Both the position numbers and the translations under genes were made by a program. Below the pieces are notes generated by a model that ran no database searches, had not been told where the DNA came from, and saw only the letters and a program-made list of their open reading frames with translations. A DNA stretch of 64,000 bases. Source: Pseudeuparius sepicola. Lineage: Eukaryota > Arthropoda > Insecta > Coleoptera > Anthribidae. Shown in pieces: positions 22,817-35,470 of this stretch (positions within the stretch are counted from its first letter, which is position 1; every line of letters begins with the position of its first letter). The stretch spans positions 37,200,365-37,264,364 of the forward strand of contig OY987304.1 of the NCBI GenBank assembly GCA_963920635.1, written 5' to 3'.

Positions 22817-23584
22817 TTCTGATCTTTTATAGAAAACTGTTAACAAAGTTTCTTGAAATTACTCGTAGTTGGGGCTTGGAGGGGGGGCTTTTCCCCCCTC
22901 TTCCGTGGGTATTACCATTATGAACGGGTAGACTAGACAAATGGTCCTTCCAATAATTTCTCTTTGTCTGTATTGCTATTGCTGTAAACATTATGTACTA
23001 TAACCGGATAACCATATGGCATTCCTTCACCCCTGTGACAACTTTCATATACCGACTAATTATTATTCTCTGAATGTCCCCCAATGCTTTCCCTATCCCG
23101 ACGTCGTCTCGGCCCTTATTGCACCCCGTCACGTGATAAGTGACCATTGCGGCTTATATCCTGATAAAACTACCCCTGCACCGGGTGCAATCGGCATATA
23201 ATTAGTCCCGCAGTCCGCACGCATTTCTAACGTTTGTTCCCGGCAATATATGTGGTCATAACTTACTCTTGTCGTAAGTAACGTCTCTAATCAGAGGAAG
23301 TGGTGGGCTGGAATTTTATTAAGGTGAAATTAGAAACCTTTTTGTCTAGGCTTCAGACAGCCATAAACTTGAGGAAGGAGGCAATTTATAACCGGAGTTT
23401 AAATTGTTACTAAAATTAAAAATGCTAAAAATAGTAGGTATATCCATGAGAGAGACTAGTTGGTTAATTTAATCTGGAAAATAATCGATCCCCACCAAGC
23501 CACCAAGGCGACAAAACTAAAATAAATCCCGAGAAACGCGTTTTTAAGATAAACTGGATAAACTGGATACTTCAACTTTTTATA
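22817..23584. other. GC-balanced patch, possible regulatory DNA
   Basis: The stretch 23010-23280 is unusually GC-balanced. It includes TCACGTGATAAGTGA (about 23129), an E-box overlapping a GATA-type site, and two TAATTA-type cores (near 23057 and 23200). No coding gene is recognisable; the 61-codon frame at 23016-23201 resembles nothing known. Confidence 0.4.
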
Positions 23585-23586
23585 TA

Positions 23587-24317
23587 CAGTGTGTCCCAAT
23601 TTGATACTGGACACCTCAGAAATATATGAAGGGCAAGGAAAACAAATATGGTCTTTATTTTTTTTATTGGTAGCACCAAGGGAGAGTATCTCGTAGGTGG
23701 TGGTATTTGTATGGGGTAATTATTTCATGGCCTGCTAGGATTTTTTAAAATAGCAAATTTTCTAGAAACCCTATTAGGGATTTTTTTACGGCAAAATGTT
23801 ATTAATAAAACTTGTTCAGAATAAAAAACTGAGTAGATTTGCAAAATTTCAAAAGTCTAGGACTACTTTGATTTTTAGCTTTTTTGTCTTTTCCTTCCAC
23901 TTTTTTCTTCTTTCTGGAGCTTTTACGTCAAAATATTATTAAGGAAACTTGATTATCGTGAAAAAATAAAATTTTGACGTGAACGCTCCAGAAATCACAC
24001 TTTTTTAAGAAAAAAGTGGGAGATAAATCTAAAAATCAAAGTAGGCCTAGACTTTTGAAATTTTGTGAATCCACCCAGTTTTTTATTCTGAACAAGTTTT
24101 CTTAATAACATTTTGTCGTAAAAAAATCCCTAATAGGGTTTCTTGAAAATTTGCTATCTTAAAAAATCATAGCAGGCCATGAAATAATCACCCCATCCAA
24201 ATACTACCGCCTATGAGATTCCCTCCCTTGGGACTACCAAAGAAAAAATAGAGACCATTTGTTTTCCTTGCCCTTCATATATTTATGAGGTGTCCAGTAT
24301 CAAATTGGGACACACTG
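23587..24317. mobile_element. Palindromic foldback element, 731 bp (CAGTGTGTCCCAATTTG ends)
   Basis: Intact copy with TA on both sides (23585-23586 and 24318-24319). The ends are CAGTGTGTCCCAATTTGATA and its inverted copy. The arms of about 350 bp meet near 23952. GAAACCCTATTAGGG lies at 23765, 178 bp from the left end. A second copy at 52850-55539 is split by a large insertion. Non-coding. Confidence 0.92.
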
Positions 24318-24319
24318 TA

Positions 24320-26870
24320 TGTCACTTTTGTTTTATATCAATTTTTGGCGATTATTTCCCTCAGACCGCTTGTAAATAACAAAAGTAAACATCCAAAAGA
24401 TTTTCCTCGTTTTCGTGAGCTTGATGGACACGCCACATATTTTTTATTGATATTCTGTACTTTTACAAAAAATATTTTTTAAAATACAATATGGCGACAA
24501 CAGAGCAAGTCTTGTGTCAGACAGAAGAAAAATTCGTATTCATGGTATTAGCAATTATTCTTTATGTATGTGGTAAATATTTTCAGTCTAATTAGAGGTA
24601 TTGCATATTAATCGCAGAAGAACATACAGAAAGTTCGCATCAAAAAAATATTTGTTTTTGTTTTTGTTCTGCTGGAAACAATAATAATTATTCTTCAAAC
24701 AATTTAATTTGTATGGCACACGTTTATGAATCATAAATCCTCTCTGAAATGGAACTGACATATTATACAAAGTAAATAGGTGTTATGGAATACAAATTTG
24801 AAACTTCATTGTTGAGCTAATCTTTTAATTCTAAACAACTTTCTATAACACCTACATGTTTTCTCTAAAATTAAATAATATAAGGGTGCTTATTCACTAT
24901 TGAATCTTTTTCATATTTTTGAACCTCCCTCGTACACAAAATGAGATATTCAAATTTTGAAAACTGCTTTTTGAGATTACAGGAAGGAACAAACATTTAT
25001 CGATAATAAAATTTTGTGATAAATGTAAAATAAGAAAATTTCATACTTTCTGTAAGTATTATGCAAGATATAGAAATAAAGGAATGTAGAATATATATAA
25101 TAGGGCTTTTCCTATAATCAAGTTGATTTGGAAGGCTGCTGTATAAGTAAATCTAGAAGAGTACAATCTAGTAAGCTATATTACGTAGGCACGTAGTAAA
25201 TAGGTAGGTATTCATAATTATTGTCCCTTATAAATAGCCTGCTTTGTAATTAGAATTTATTTTTGTTCAAATTATTGAATGGTTCAGGTAGGGCGTAATA
25301 GAGCTTTATTCCATTGAAATTGATACTTCTATACAATGACCCTCAGAATGTACGCAATATTTTTTTGTAATTTTTTTACGCCGAAATAAAAACTTACAAT
25401 GGAGATGCTTTAGACATGTCCGGAAACGAAAATATAGGGCCCTAAAAACTTCATGCAAATATCGCGATATACGAGGGGAGATCGCTGGACATCAACACTG
25501 CTTTTAAATGTGCCTCTCGTCGCCCCCCACATTCCTGCCAAAAATCAAGTCGATATCTTAAAAACCTTATCCACATATACACAAATATTATATTAACTAC
25601 TATAACTACGGATAAATTGTAAACGAATTGACATTCTATTCTACATAGTAGGTATACAGAAAGATATAGAGCCATAATTTGTACTAGGCTATCATAATAT
25701 ATTCATTTTTTGTATGTTCTGGTACAGCATATTAGACATCAAAAGCATGACACAAAAGATCATGGAACTTATGAAAATTCTTATAGAGTTACCTATGTAA
25801 TGGCTAATGACAATAAGTGTTCTAATATATTCTCAATGTTTTAGATACCTTTTGCACTGTATAGATCACGCCTTTAGTAGGTATTTTTTTTTTACCAAAG
25901 TATTTAATGGTTCATTAAATTCGGGTAATCGATGCGGAAGATACAAAGTTTTGGAAAAAGCTAATTTTGTCGTTTTTTGAGCATAAATCGAAATTAATCA
26001 AGATGTCTGAACATTTAATAACAGAATATTGTAGAGGGAACGATAGCGCAACTTTTGTCTAATTTCGCCGATGTTGTATCTTTCATAGTTTCCGAGATAC
26101 CAGTGGTAATCATCGAAATTTTCACCACCCTGCATACCTAATAGAAATCTTTCTGAGACCAGAACAAGGTGGGGTTTCTTAGATTTTAATGGTTGAGGTT
26201 TAAGAAGAAATTTCCCTACACCCTTCAATTCAAATATTCTAACAAAGAAGGTCATCTTGAAAAAGGTGACCTTATTAAAAGAAAATCTGCTTAAAAGAAA
26301 ACAATGGAACTTCCACTTTTATACCCAAACGTTAATACGGTAAATGAAGCTAAGAAGAAAGACCTCGCCAGTGGAATTTGTTCCACTCATAAATCAACAT
26401 TTACAAGAATCTCAGATACAGATCATCATGCAGCACTGGAAACCGGAGGAGAACTAATTGGAGAATTTAGCGCTGAAGACCATTAAAGATTTTATTAGGT
26501 TTCTACTTTGTCCAACTTAATTTTGTGTAGTAATAAAGTTTGTAATAAAATATCGGGTAATACCTTAAGATAACCCATCAAAGAACTAAACATATTTCGA
26601 ATGCAAAGTGGACTAACGACTAACCCAAATTCAAAAATCGAAAATAAGTAGCTGGCTGAAATAATATGATACGTAAGTGAATCTTAACATTTTAATCCCG
26701 AAATATTCAAAAATACGCTTATTATTAGTAAACTGATTTCCACCGTTTTTTCAATTTCAATTTCTAGTATTTATTAATCTTTAGGTTAGTCAGTTATTCC
26801 ACTCATAGAGCCTCAAAAAATATTATAATCCTTTACATGCATGGAAACTAAGTTATTTCCTTCCCAAGAA
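24320..26870. other. AT-rich stretch, no gene recognised
   Basis: No repeats with defined ends. The 85-codon minus frame at 25998-26255 and the 60-codon plus frame at 26304-26486 (MELPLLYPNVNTVNEAKKKD...) have no recognisable relatives; the second has a normal amino-acid mix and could be an exon fragment, but I cannot support that. Confidence 0.45.
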
Positions 26871-26874
26871 CCAC

Positions 26875-27215
26875 TTCCTTTTCAATGGCGTTTTCCGCCG
26901 GGTCTAGGTCGCCTTTTTACTCCGGGAGAGGGGGCCCTGAATCTGCAAATTAATTTGTAGGGGAGCGCTGGATTACAGCTTAATTTAATCATAAAATAAA
27001 CCCTAATCCGCACTCAGCGAAATGCGGGGTGAAAATCTTAAACGCATTAGCAAGTCTATTAGTATTTAAACTGGCCGGGGCCCCTAAATGCATACGCTTT
27101 GGAAAACGAGATGGGGCCTCTCTGCAGTGTCTGCTAATGCCGCAATGTGTGGCTAAAGAGAAAAAAGAGCATACGGAAAATGTTACGTTAATTAAACGGC
27201 AAACGGTTTAGTTGA
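26875..27215. promoter_or_regulatory. Candidate conserved noncoding/regulatory element
   Basis: GC-balanced island in AT-rich DNA. It carries GGATTA (about 26970) and CTAATCC (about 27003), the core of Otx/Bicoid-type K50 homeodomain sites, plus several TTAAT cores. The overlapping 60-codon frame at 27029-27211 looks fortuitous. The regulatory role is inferred from composition and motifs only. Confidence 0.35.
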
Positions 27216-28556
27216 ATGTAATCATTAAATTACAGCACTTACAAAATCTGTTATTGTATAGTATGTAAATATGGCATAATTAGTCTGCGAAATGGCACCT
27301 TCAAAAACTCGCTACCTTGGCTACCTCAGCGACCAACACGTTCAAAAACATAATTTTGCGTAGTTTGGTCACGAAAAAAATTTTCGTGTCACGTACTGTG
27401 GTAATATGCACAAAGGATGGCAGCTGGAAAGACTCGCGCGCGCGCTAATACAGGTATGTACTTCTCGTCATTTTTTTTTCTACAAAAAATATTATTTGAT
27501 TTTTTTGACTTCACCGATTAAGTTTGGAGGCTATTTACATCCATATGTATTGAGGAATAACTGTAAATTTTGCTAAATTTTTCAATTTTCACCTAAAATT
27601 CAAGTATAGGGTAACAGCCAAGACGTTTCATTTTCCCTTTAACTCCGGTAAAGGATTTTTTAAGGGCCAACGAAACTCTTCTTTCGTAAAATATTCTAAT
27701 GCCTAACGGAATTATTTATTTATGCCAGAAATAATAGCCGTATATATATATGATTCGTGCAATATATCCAGCTTAGCCCTAATTGAATATTTAGGAGGGT
27801 GCATATATTATTAAAAAAAGAACAGCCATTTTCCGTGAACGACGCCATAAAAGTGTAAGTTCTCTACAGATATTGCGTCTAATCATGAAAAAGTAGCCTA
27901 TATCTAGGGAAATATAAGTATTTTCTAATTTATTTATCAGTGGTTAGGGGAGGAACGAACAAATGGGCTATTAAACATAAAGAGCACTTATCACAATGAG
28001 ACTTTCTTTATTAACTACTACCATTAAATAATGCCATTTAATGGTAGGAATATAATAAAAAAGCCAGAGAATTGATTAATACAAAATGTCGTTTTTTTTT
28101 TTCTAAATCGCAATTTATGGTAAACTTTATCCTAATTATTTTGTATAATCTGCCTCGTAAAAAGAGTAGGTAAGTCAAGAAACTGTTTGGAAACTGCTAA
28201 TAAAATAGTGACAATCACTAGATCTTAAAGAACTTATAATGGCAATTGCTAGTGCAGTTACCCTACCTACCATTAATTCTAAACAATAAATTTATTAGAT
28301 TACATTATAAAAAATCGTACAAGTGCTAACATAAAAATTAAAATAACCTAACTTATTTAAACAGACGCTCTTTACAGGTTGTCATTAAAGTAAGTCACAC
28401 AATTTCAAGAAAAGATTCCTGGGTCGATTTTAAGAAAAAAATTAGATGAATATAGTTTTTATTAGTTTTTTTTTGAAATTTTCAGAAAAATATCGAAAAA
28501 TTGTAATAACTTTTCTGTAAATGAACAAAAATCGAAGCAAAAATTGTTTCGCTACA
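27216..28556. other. No gene recognised
   Basis: AT-rich intergenic or intronic DNA with a short CG-repeat (CGCGCGCGC, about 27436). Nothing else identified. Confidence 0.5.
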
Positions 28557-28558
28557 TA

Positions 28559-29269
28559 CAGGATGATTTTTTTTAGGTCTACCACCGCGATTTTCTCGCT
28601 CATTTTGCGGCCTACAAAACAAATTGAGCAAAACTATTAATGGCCGTGGAATGTTTATTTTAAGAGACAGAGGAAAACTTTTATATTGAAAATTGATGGC
28701 ACTGAGAAGCTTTATCTACCCAGGTGCTCAGATAGTTTCAGCAAATTACACGGGGTCTTCGGCTTTCTTGAGACCATGCAAATTTTTGTCGATTTTAGGT
28801 ACACCGCGAAAAGTTGGGTATGGAGGCCCATTCCTTTTTTAATGTCGCCTCGCTGACCAAAATTGCCATATTTTGTTTTCTGACATATTTTCTGTGCGGC
28901 CCAAAATAAGTGAGAAAATCGCTTAATAAGAAATAAACAAAAAAATTCATAGCCTCAAGAGAGCCGAAGACCCTGTGTAATTTTCTAAAACTATCTGAGT
29001 AACCTTTCGCATAAAGCTTCTTAGTGCCATCAATTTTCAATATAAAAGTTTTTCTCTGTCTCTTAAAATAAACATTCTACGGACATTAATAGTTTTGCTC
29101 AATTTGAGTTTTTTTTAATATTGCGCCACAAGTTGGCCATGGATGCCAATTTCTTTTGCAGCGCCACTTAGCTGTCCAAAATTGCCAGATTTTTGTTTCT
29201 TACGTTTTTTTTGTAGGCCGCAAAATGAGCGAGAAAATCGCGGTGGTATAGACATAAAAAATCATTCTG
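28559..29269. mobile_element. Palindromic foldback element, 0.71 kb (CAGGATG ends)
   Basis: TA borders both ends. The left end is CAGGATGATTTTTT and the right is AAAAAATCATTCTG. The arms share blocks such as ACCACCGCGATTTTCTCGCT and AACTATTAATGGCCGTGG with mismatches. The right arm contains about 110 bp (29108-29215) absent from the left, itself resembling the inner arm around 28800-28900. Non-coding; the 81-codon minus frame inside (28795-29040) is a by-product. Confidence 0.85.
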
Positions 29270-29688
29270 TATGAGGTTTTCAAGGCAAACATGAGTTTCG
29301 TGATCGTATTTGTAAAGTTGTTTTATACTACTGGGAAATAACACAATTGCCCCCGGCTATTAACAACTAAGACTACTAGGTTTATTACATGCTAATAGCC
29401 CAGTAACTACCACGTTTGGATTAGTTTTATCCATTTAGAGAAAAGTTATTTCAATTTTTTTATATTTTTCTGGAAGTCCTTAAGAAACTATGTTTATATG
29501 AACTTTTTTCTTATAATCGACATTATTTTCTTACCAAATAAAACTTCTTTAGTATTTCTTTTTTGTCACTCTTTTCGCCATCTCACCACTTATTATTATT
29601 ACTAGAATTCATTTTTAATTCATTCATGTTATTGTTATTCTTTTATCACATTTTATGCGTTAAATTCTAAAACGGTAGGCCGTGAACA

Positions 29689-30019
29689 TTCAAATATTGT
29701 TTCCTGCTTGTATTCTAGATGATATTTACTTGTCTTCGAGTTGTCAGTTACTTGATTTGGGGTTATCGTGGTGCTTATTTATCGTTTAAAGACAGTAAAA
29801 ATAAAACTAAGCTTCTTTACGCACCATGAGAAAGTTGATTTAAGTATATTGATAGTGTATGGAGAGGCTGGGGAAATTCTTCTTTCCATGAAGAAAGATA
29901 CCCTGAGCGCATTATTTTAGATAGTACAGTTTTTCTGGTCTAGAAAATAACTAAACAATAAACTAAGCCAGAAGGAACTAACTGACAACTCGAAGGCGAG
30001 CAGAAAACTATATTTGAAT
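29689..30019. repeat. MITE-like inverted repeat
   Basis: The left arm ATTCAAATATTGTTTCCTGC plus TCTTCGAGTTGTCAGTTA (29689-29751) is mirrored at 29979-30019. The left arm has about 22 bp between the two blocks that the right arm lacks. No flanking duplication is evident. Confidence 0.6.
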
Positions 30020-30099
30020 TTTCATATCCTAAGTTTTTTGTTTAAATAAGAAGAAACCAAAAATATATAAATTCATATTGCCAACTGTTGGTCGAAACA

Positions 30100-30255
30100 C
30101 CGGACACTTTTCCAAAATTGATATTCGTTCGGTACCTATAAAGTACTAAAAATCGAGAAAGATCGACCGTCCCGGTACTTTTTCGGATGATAAGTATATT
30201 GAACAAGTTTCCAAACTCGATATTGGTTCGACAGAAAATACTACTAAAAGCTTTG
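30100..30255 (+). repeat. Two diverged direct repeats about 100 bp apart
   Basis: CTTTTCCAAAATTGATATTCG (start about 30107) recurs as GTTTCCAAACTCGATATTGG (about 30208). This suggests an old tandem duplication of about 100 bp. Confidence 0.4.
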
Positions 30256-30754
30256 GTAGGGTCTATCTTGTAACGAAAATTTTATCTAATTTCCGTTACA
30301 GTGTTTAAATGCAGTATTTAATTCCAATTCATTCGTCGCCCCCCGTATAAACGTACCATTCTTATGAATGTTGCCCTGCTATCTGCAACCATCTATACAA
30401 GCTGATGCATAATAAGTTGCCTACCTTGTTACTAAACCAAACTGTTGATTAGAGGGTATGTGCCGGTTGCAAAGGTGTTTAAATCGATTGAAGGTATGTA
30501 TTACCAAAACAATTGCATTGTTATAATCACTGTCTGACGTTAATTATAAAGATAATATTCACTTTATTCAGTTTGCGATTGACTAAGCGCCACGGTGATT
30601 CCGTGTACTAACGTCATTATTTTTCTTCGACGCTTCTATCTGGTCGAATATCAGTGGTCACTCGCGGCACTTCCAGTTTTTATAAATAGGTTTACCTTTT
30701 CAAACCTTCCAAAGTATTCTAGTAGCCGGAAGTCGTCATCCTTGCAGAAAAAGG

Positions 30755-30885
30755 TTATTAATAGGCCGGCGACAAGAATCGTGGCACTTCCCTTTCGAAC
30801 GTTCGTGGTAAAACTCGCGTCAGGTGAAACTTGGCTTTGGATTTCCTGTCTCGGAAATTTCCATGTGAAAATCTCCTTCAAAGCC
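30755..30885 (+). repeat. Dispersed repeat, copy 2 (pairs with 3380-3525)
   Basis: The segment from TTAATAGGCCGGCGACA through GAAAATCTCC aligns with 3380-3525. The surrounding 30540-30960 is GC-balanced. The two opposing frames here (30595-30888 plus, 30651-30881 minus) are shadows of each other and match nothing known. Confidence 0.55.
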
Positions 30886-33443
30886 TAAAGTCTATCCAAG
30901 ATACAGCGGCAGTGGATATAAACAAAGTCACATAACCGCATTGCGATCTATTACCAGGGTCTGACTAATATGAGATTCCCAGTGGCTTGTTCTAAAAATT
31001 GTGTTTTTACCTTTCGTGGATCTTTATAAATTTCCTTAAATTAAGTAGCAAAATACATTTACAGAATATACTGTTCGCGATCCAATCTAAAATATGCAGG
31101 AAACTCGACTGAGGGAAAAGCCGGCCCTGCATTCTGCTCGCCGCGTAAACACTTGACATTTTATGACGGCCAGACCAAGAAGAGAATAGGTCACGTGGTG
31201 GCCAATATTTTGATCCACTGCCTCTGTAACTTGGATAGTCTTTAGTTTCCCTCTTTATGGTCGGCTTAAGTGGTTTTGTATAGCGTGTGCCTTTATTTTC
31301 GTTGTGCTAATTGAGGTTTTCTATTTTTTACATGTGTCTTGCAAGCACGTGGCATTAAGCTGTTGAGTGGACGATTTCCACGCATTTTTCAAGTTCAACA
31401 GCAACCTGCTGCAGGTGAAACCACGGAGAGGACCCCTGGGAACACAGTTCTGGGTGAGTAGCTGCTCAATTTTTAATAATTTCTTATTAATAACGTCATT
31501 TTGACGACTTCTTGAGCTACTCTCACCTAGGCCTGTTCACCCCTTTTCTCTGTGGGCTACACTCAGCGAGCTGTGGCCACATATTTTGGTCATAATTTGT
31601 TTTATTAGCACAGACTTATCGAGCGAACCCTTATGTTGCCCGAGATTGATGTGAACTTTACCACGGTTCCTTTTTTGGTTATCTAGTTTTTGTAGCTGTT
31701 ATATTTTTTCGTCTTGTGTTTAGAGATCGAATGGGGAAGTCGCTAAACCTTTTGTATTTTACTAATGTTACCTTTTATCTTGTAAATATTGTACAGTAAA
31801 TTTATAAGGCAGGTTTAGTCAAGATAATTGATCGCTTTTGGGTTATTAATTCATAATATATTTTATAGTCAGGTTCAAGTTTCAATTATTCAAGGTTACA
31901 TGCTTTAATGTATCTTGGAGTTGTTAGTTAAGGTTTGCCAATTTTGATTGCAAAATCTGTACAGATTCAATTCATTTTTAACCTTTTTACCTTTAAGAAA
32001 TTTAACTAGTAAATTGTAAAAGCGTCGACGATTCGACTGCAGTAGGCACTTAACAGAGACTGTTTTGTGTAATTTCTTTTGCATGTGAGCACACGAGACC
32101 CAGGAGCGAGTCAACAACGGTCTACGTGACAGTACCCCAGCCCTATACAGCGTGGCTCGAGAGTACTTTGCACACCTTCTGGCACCAGCTTGAAAACCAC
32201 GACCCGATACGAGTCTCGAGGCCTAGCCGAGGTCACATCAACGAGAAGCTTGGCGCAAAGGTGGGAAATGCTCAGCTTTGACTGTCGAAGGTTTCGAGTT
32301 ACTTTGTAAAGTAGTCCAAATTGTCTAAGTGCTCTCAACTTAACGTTAACATCTTGTGTGAACTTTTAGAAACACAGTGCTCTCGTGTTAAACAAACGTC
32401 TCTGATTTTGTAGCTAGTTTTTGACGAACATAACCATTCTATTGTCAGTTTGAACTTTAAGCTGCTATTGTGCTTATTACCTTTTGTTAACCACCTAATT
32501 AATGTAACCATTTAAATGTACAATTCCAACTTGTAAATATATTGTAAATAGAAAAATGTGTTATTTTATTTAACCGACAAAGAGTTCAAGCTTCTGGCGT
32601 TCAAAGATAACCATTTTGGTTATAATCTTGGATACTACCGGAAAATACCTTTCTATAAGAAATGTTCGGTTTTTTTTTAATTTATTTTTTACTTTCACCG
32701 GTGTGTGATTAATAATTTCATGATAGTGATGAACTAAGAAACCTATGGCGGTATGAATATGGAATCGGATTAAAATTAATTCAGGTGACTGTTGGATACT
32801 CGGAATTTCAATTATTAAATTTATTTACCTTTGTTAAGTATTTGATACCTTCTATTTAAATAATTTTTGAACCACGTCAACACTTGTCCTTGAAAACTAA
32901 AACCATAAAATATAGTTTAGACAATTAGTCTAACCCTCTTGATGGTTTCAAAAGCCCTTTGGAAGTCAAGAAATAGGTACAGCCACTACAAATTCTTCTT
33001 CACCAAAAGATCTTCTCTAGCTTTCAATTGCAAATTATATTGCAGTTTCAGTGGAAAACTTCTTACGAAAACCATAGCTTCAAATTCCTTTATTCAATTT
33101 ATATTTTTTCAGTTCCTTTTTATTAAAAAATATGGTCCTTCCATTCGCGCAATTCGGCCAAATGTTTTAAACAGGTGTATAAAGCGGGTATATTCCTATT
33201 CGGTGCGGACTTACCCTTCATCCCCTTCATGTGGGGAATGGGGTAAATCTGGCTAAGCCCGGATCTCGACGTGGTGGCATTGTGGTTACCTTCAACGACG
33301 AGCGGATCTGCTTAGAATGAAAAATCGAGAATGGGAACGAAGAGAAAAAGAAAATGGCTTTGTAAGATTAAATTGTTATGTAATACCTATATTTATAGAA
33401 CGCCCAAGTTTTAGATCTTCGATACATAGGTACAAAAATGATA
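30886..33443. other. Unassigned stretch, weak LTR-like signature
   Basis: On the minus strand, GGCTGGGGTACTGTCACG at about 32125-32142 resembles a polypurine tract followed by the TG start of a retrotransposon LTR. The GC-richer frame at 32111-32338 would lie just upstream of it. I find no matching second LTR, primer-binding site or pol motif, so this is weak. An imperfect inverted repeat (GTGAGTAGCTGCTCA and TGAGCTACTCTCAC) occurs at 31450-31527. The rest is AT-rich. Confidence 0.3.
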
Positions 33444-33445
33444 TA

Positions 33446-34681
33446 CAGGGTGTTTACCTTAAGTGCGAACACCTCCGTAAAATTTGTATTCTCCATCCAA
33501 TTTTAGCCTCGTTTTTTTCTAAAAATAGGCCACAAAAAACTCTACGTTGGTGCAAAATTTCAGGCCTTAATGTCAATTTTCAAGGCCTACTACAAATTTT
33601 TTTTCTAGTAAAAAATGACGAAAACCATTTAGCGATTTTTTTTATTTAAAATCTGACACCACAGTGTTAATCAGAACAACCTAGAACCCCCGTATACCAA
33701 ATTTGAACAAAAAATATACAGGGAGTTCCATTCTGTAGGGTGTGAAAGTTGAGCAAAATAGGAATTTTAAACTCATCTGGAGAGTCAAGTGTGCCATGGA
33801 ATTACTTCTAAACAGTTGGATGATGAACAGGACCACTCACAGTGTCGATGTGCAAAGATCCAATAAAAAATATACAAGGTGCAACTCGAAAAACTGAATT
33901 TTTTAAACTTTATACAGGTCAAAAATCGAGTATTTCAAAACCACCCCAGACATTACAAACGAACTAAGTCTAAAAAATACAGAAGCTTGCCAGTCAGTAA
34001 GTCCATATGAGTTATGGTGGCTGGTGTGCCACAACAGGAAACGCACAGAAAATGTATCATCTTAGACAGTGACTTTATTGATAAAGGTCCAACAATTTGA
34101 ATTGTTTTTATTTGTTGGTTGGATGATGTAAAGAAATAAATTGCTTTTGTATATTTATTAATATTTATTCAATGATTCCAGAGCACTCCCAACCAATATA
34201 AAGTTTAATAAAAATTCAGCATTTTGACATCGCCCAGAGAAAAAGACCCTGTACATTTTTGTATTGAATCGTTGCACACCAACACATTGAGTAGTCCTGT
34301 TGATCATTCATCTGTTTTGACGGGATTCCATGGCACACTTGACTCTCCACATGCCTTTAAAATTCCTATTTTGCCCAATTTTGACACCCTGCAGAATGGA
34401 ACTCCCTGTATTTTTTTTGTTCAAATTTGGTATACGGGGGTTTTAGGTTGTTCTGATTAACGCTGTGGTGTCAGATTTTAAATAAAAAAGTCGCTAAATG
34501 GTTTTCGTCATTTTTTACTAGAGAAAAAATTTGTAGTAGGCCTTGAAAATTAACATTAAGACCTGAAATTTTGCACCAACGTAGAGGTTTTTGTGGCCTA
34601 TTTTTAGAAAAAAACGCGGATAAAATCGGATGGAGAATACAAATTTTACGGGGGTGTTCGCACTTAAGATGAAACACCCTG
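33446..34681. mobile_element. Palindromic foldback element, 1.24 kb
   Basis: TA on both sides (33444-33445 and 34682-34683). The ends are CAGGGTGTTTACCTTAAGTG and its inverted copy. GAAAACCATTTAGCGAT lies at 33620 (174 bp from the left end) and its mirror at 34490-34506 (175 bp from the right end). The outer arms resemble those of the 60211-61177 element (shared ATAGGCCACAAAAAACTCT). The inner arms and centre match the 19302-20471 and 36571-37557 elements. Frames of 110 and 68 codons inside are mirror by-products. Confidence 0.92.
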
Positions 34682-34718
34682 TAGGTACTTAATAGTAGAT
34701 TTTTAATACTACATTATA

Positions 34719-35470
34719 CAGGGTGGCCCACCACGAACTGCATCGATCTATATATGGAAAACTAAAAGTAGGAAAATTCTGCAAATTTGGCACCTCACCA
34801 ATGAAGATGGGCGCCGCTCAACTAAAATATTTTGGTGAATCTGACACTTCCGGTTATACCGGAAGTCGATATCAACTTTCTTATCTCAAATGGAACACCC
34901 TGTATATTATTGCATTTTTGGATTCTAGGCATCATTTTGGAACAAAAACATGCAACATGTCCTAAATCTAAATTCAACCGTTTTTGAGATACTTGCATTT
35001 TTCCGAAAAAAATTGCAGGTGTCTTTTTATCGTCCACGGCTAATATGATTTTCCAAGCGTTAAGCAAACCCCGCATTTTATGGGCGAAAAGTGAGTTTTT
35101 CGTAAATTAATCGAAAATTACTGCATTTAGGTATAGGAACCTTACACAAAGTTGTCATCATTTTTAGCGGTGAATAAGATCGCATTAAAAAAAATGGGGG
35201 TTTCCATTTGAAAATTTCGAGATTTAAGCACATTTTGAATGTAAAATTTTTATTCATATTTTGTGAACGGATTATAAGAACGGATTTATTTCTCAGCAGA
35301 GATCACTAGGTCGAGGCTTCTGTTACACGATGCCAAAAATTCGTTTTGAAATTTCGCAGTTTCCTCGTATAAATTGTTAATTGACTTTAGGTCTGCACCT
35401 GTAATTTTTTTCGGAAAAATGTAAATATCTCAAAAACGGTTTGATTTAGGCATAGGACATGTTGCATGTT
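34719..35470. mobile_element. Internally deleted, truncated copy of the giant palindrome
   Basis: It begins CAGGGTGGCCCACCACGAAC after TA, supplying the left end that the 16224-17756 copy lacks. It follows the left arm to about 35021, then jumps into inner right-arm sequence (GTCCACGGCTAATATG) and continues along the right arm until it breaks off near 35470. A large part of the left arm, the centre and the right terminus are gone. Confidence 0.85.

Noticed and set aside
32111..32338. Frame plus downstream TGTCACG as the 3' end of an LTR retrotransposon
   Set aside because: No second LTR, primer-binding site or pol motif was found; kept only as a weak note.
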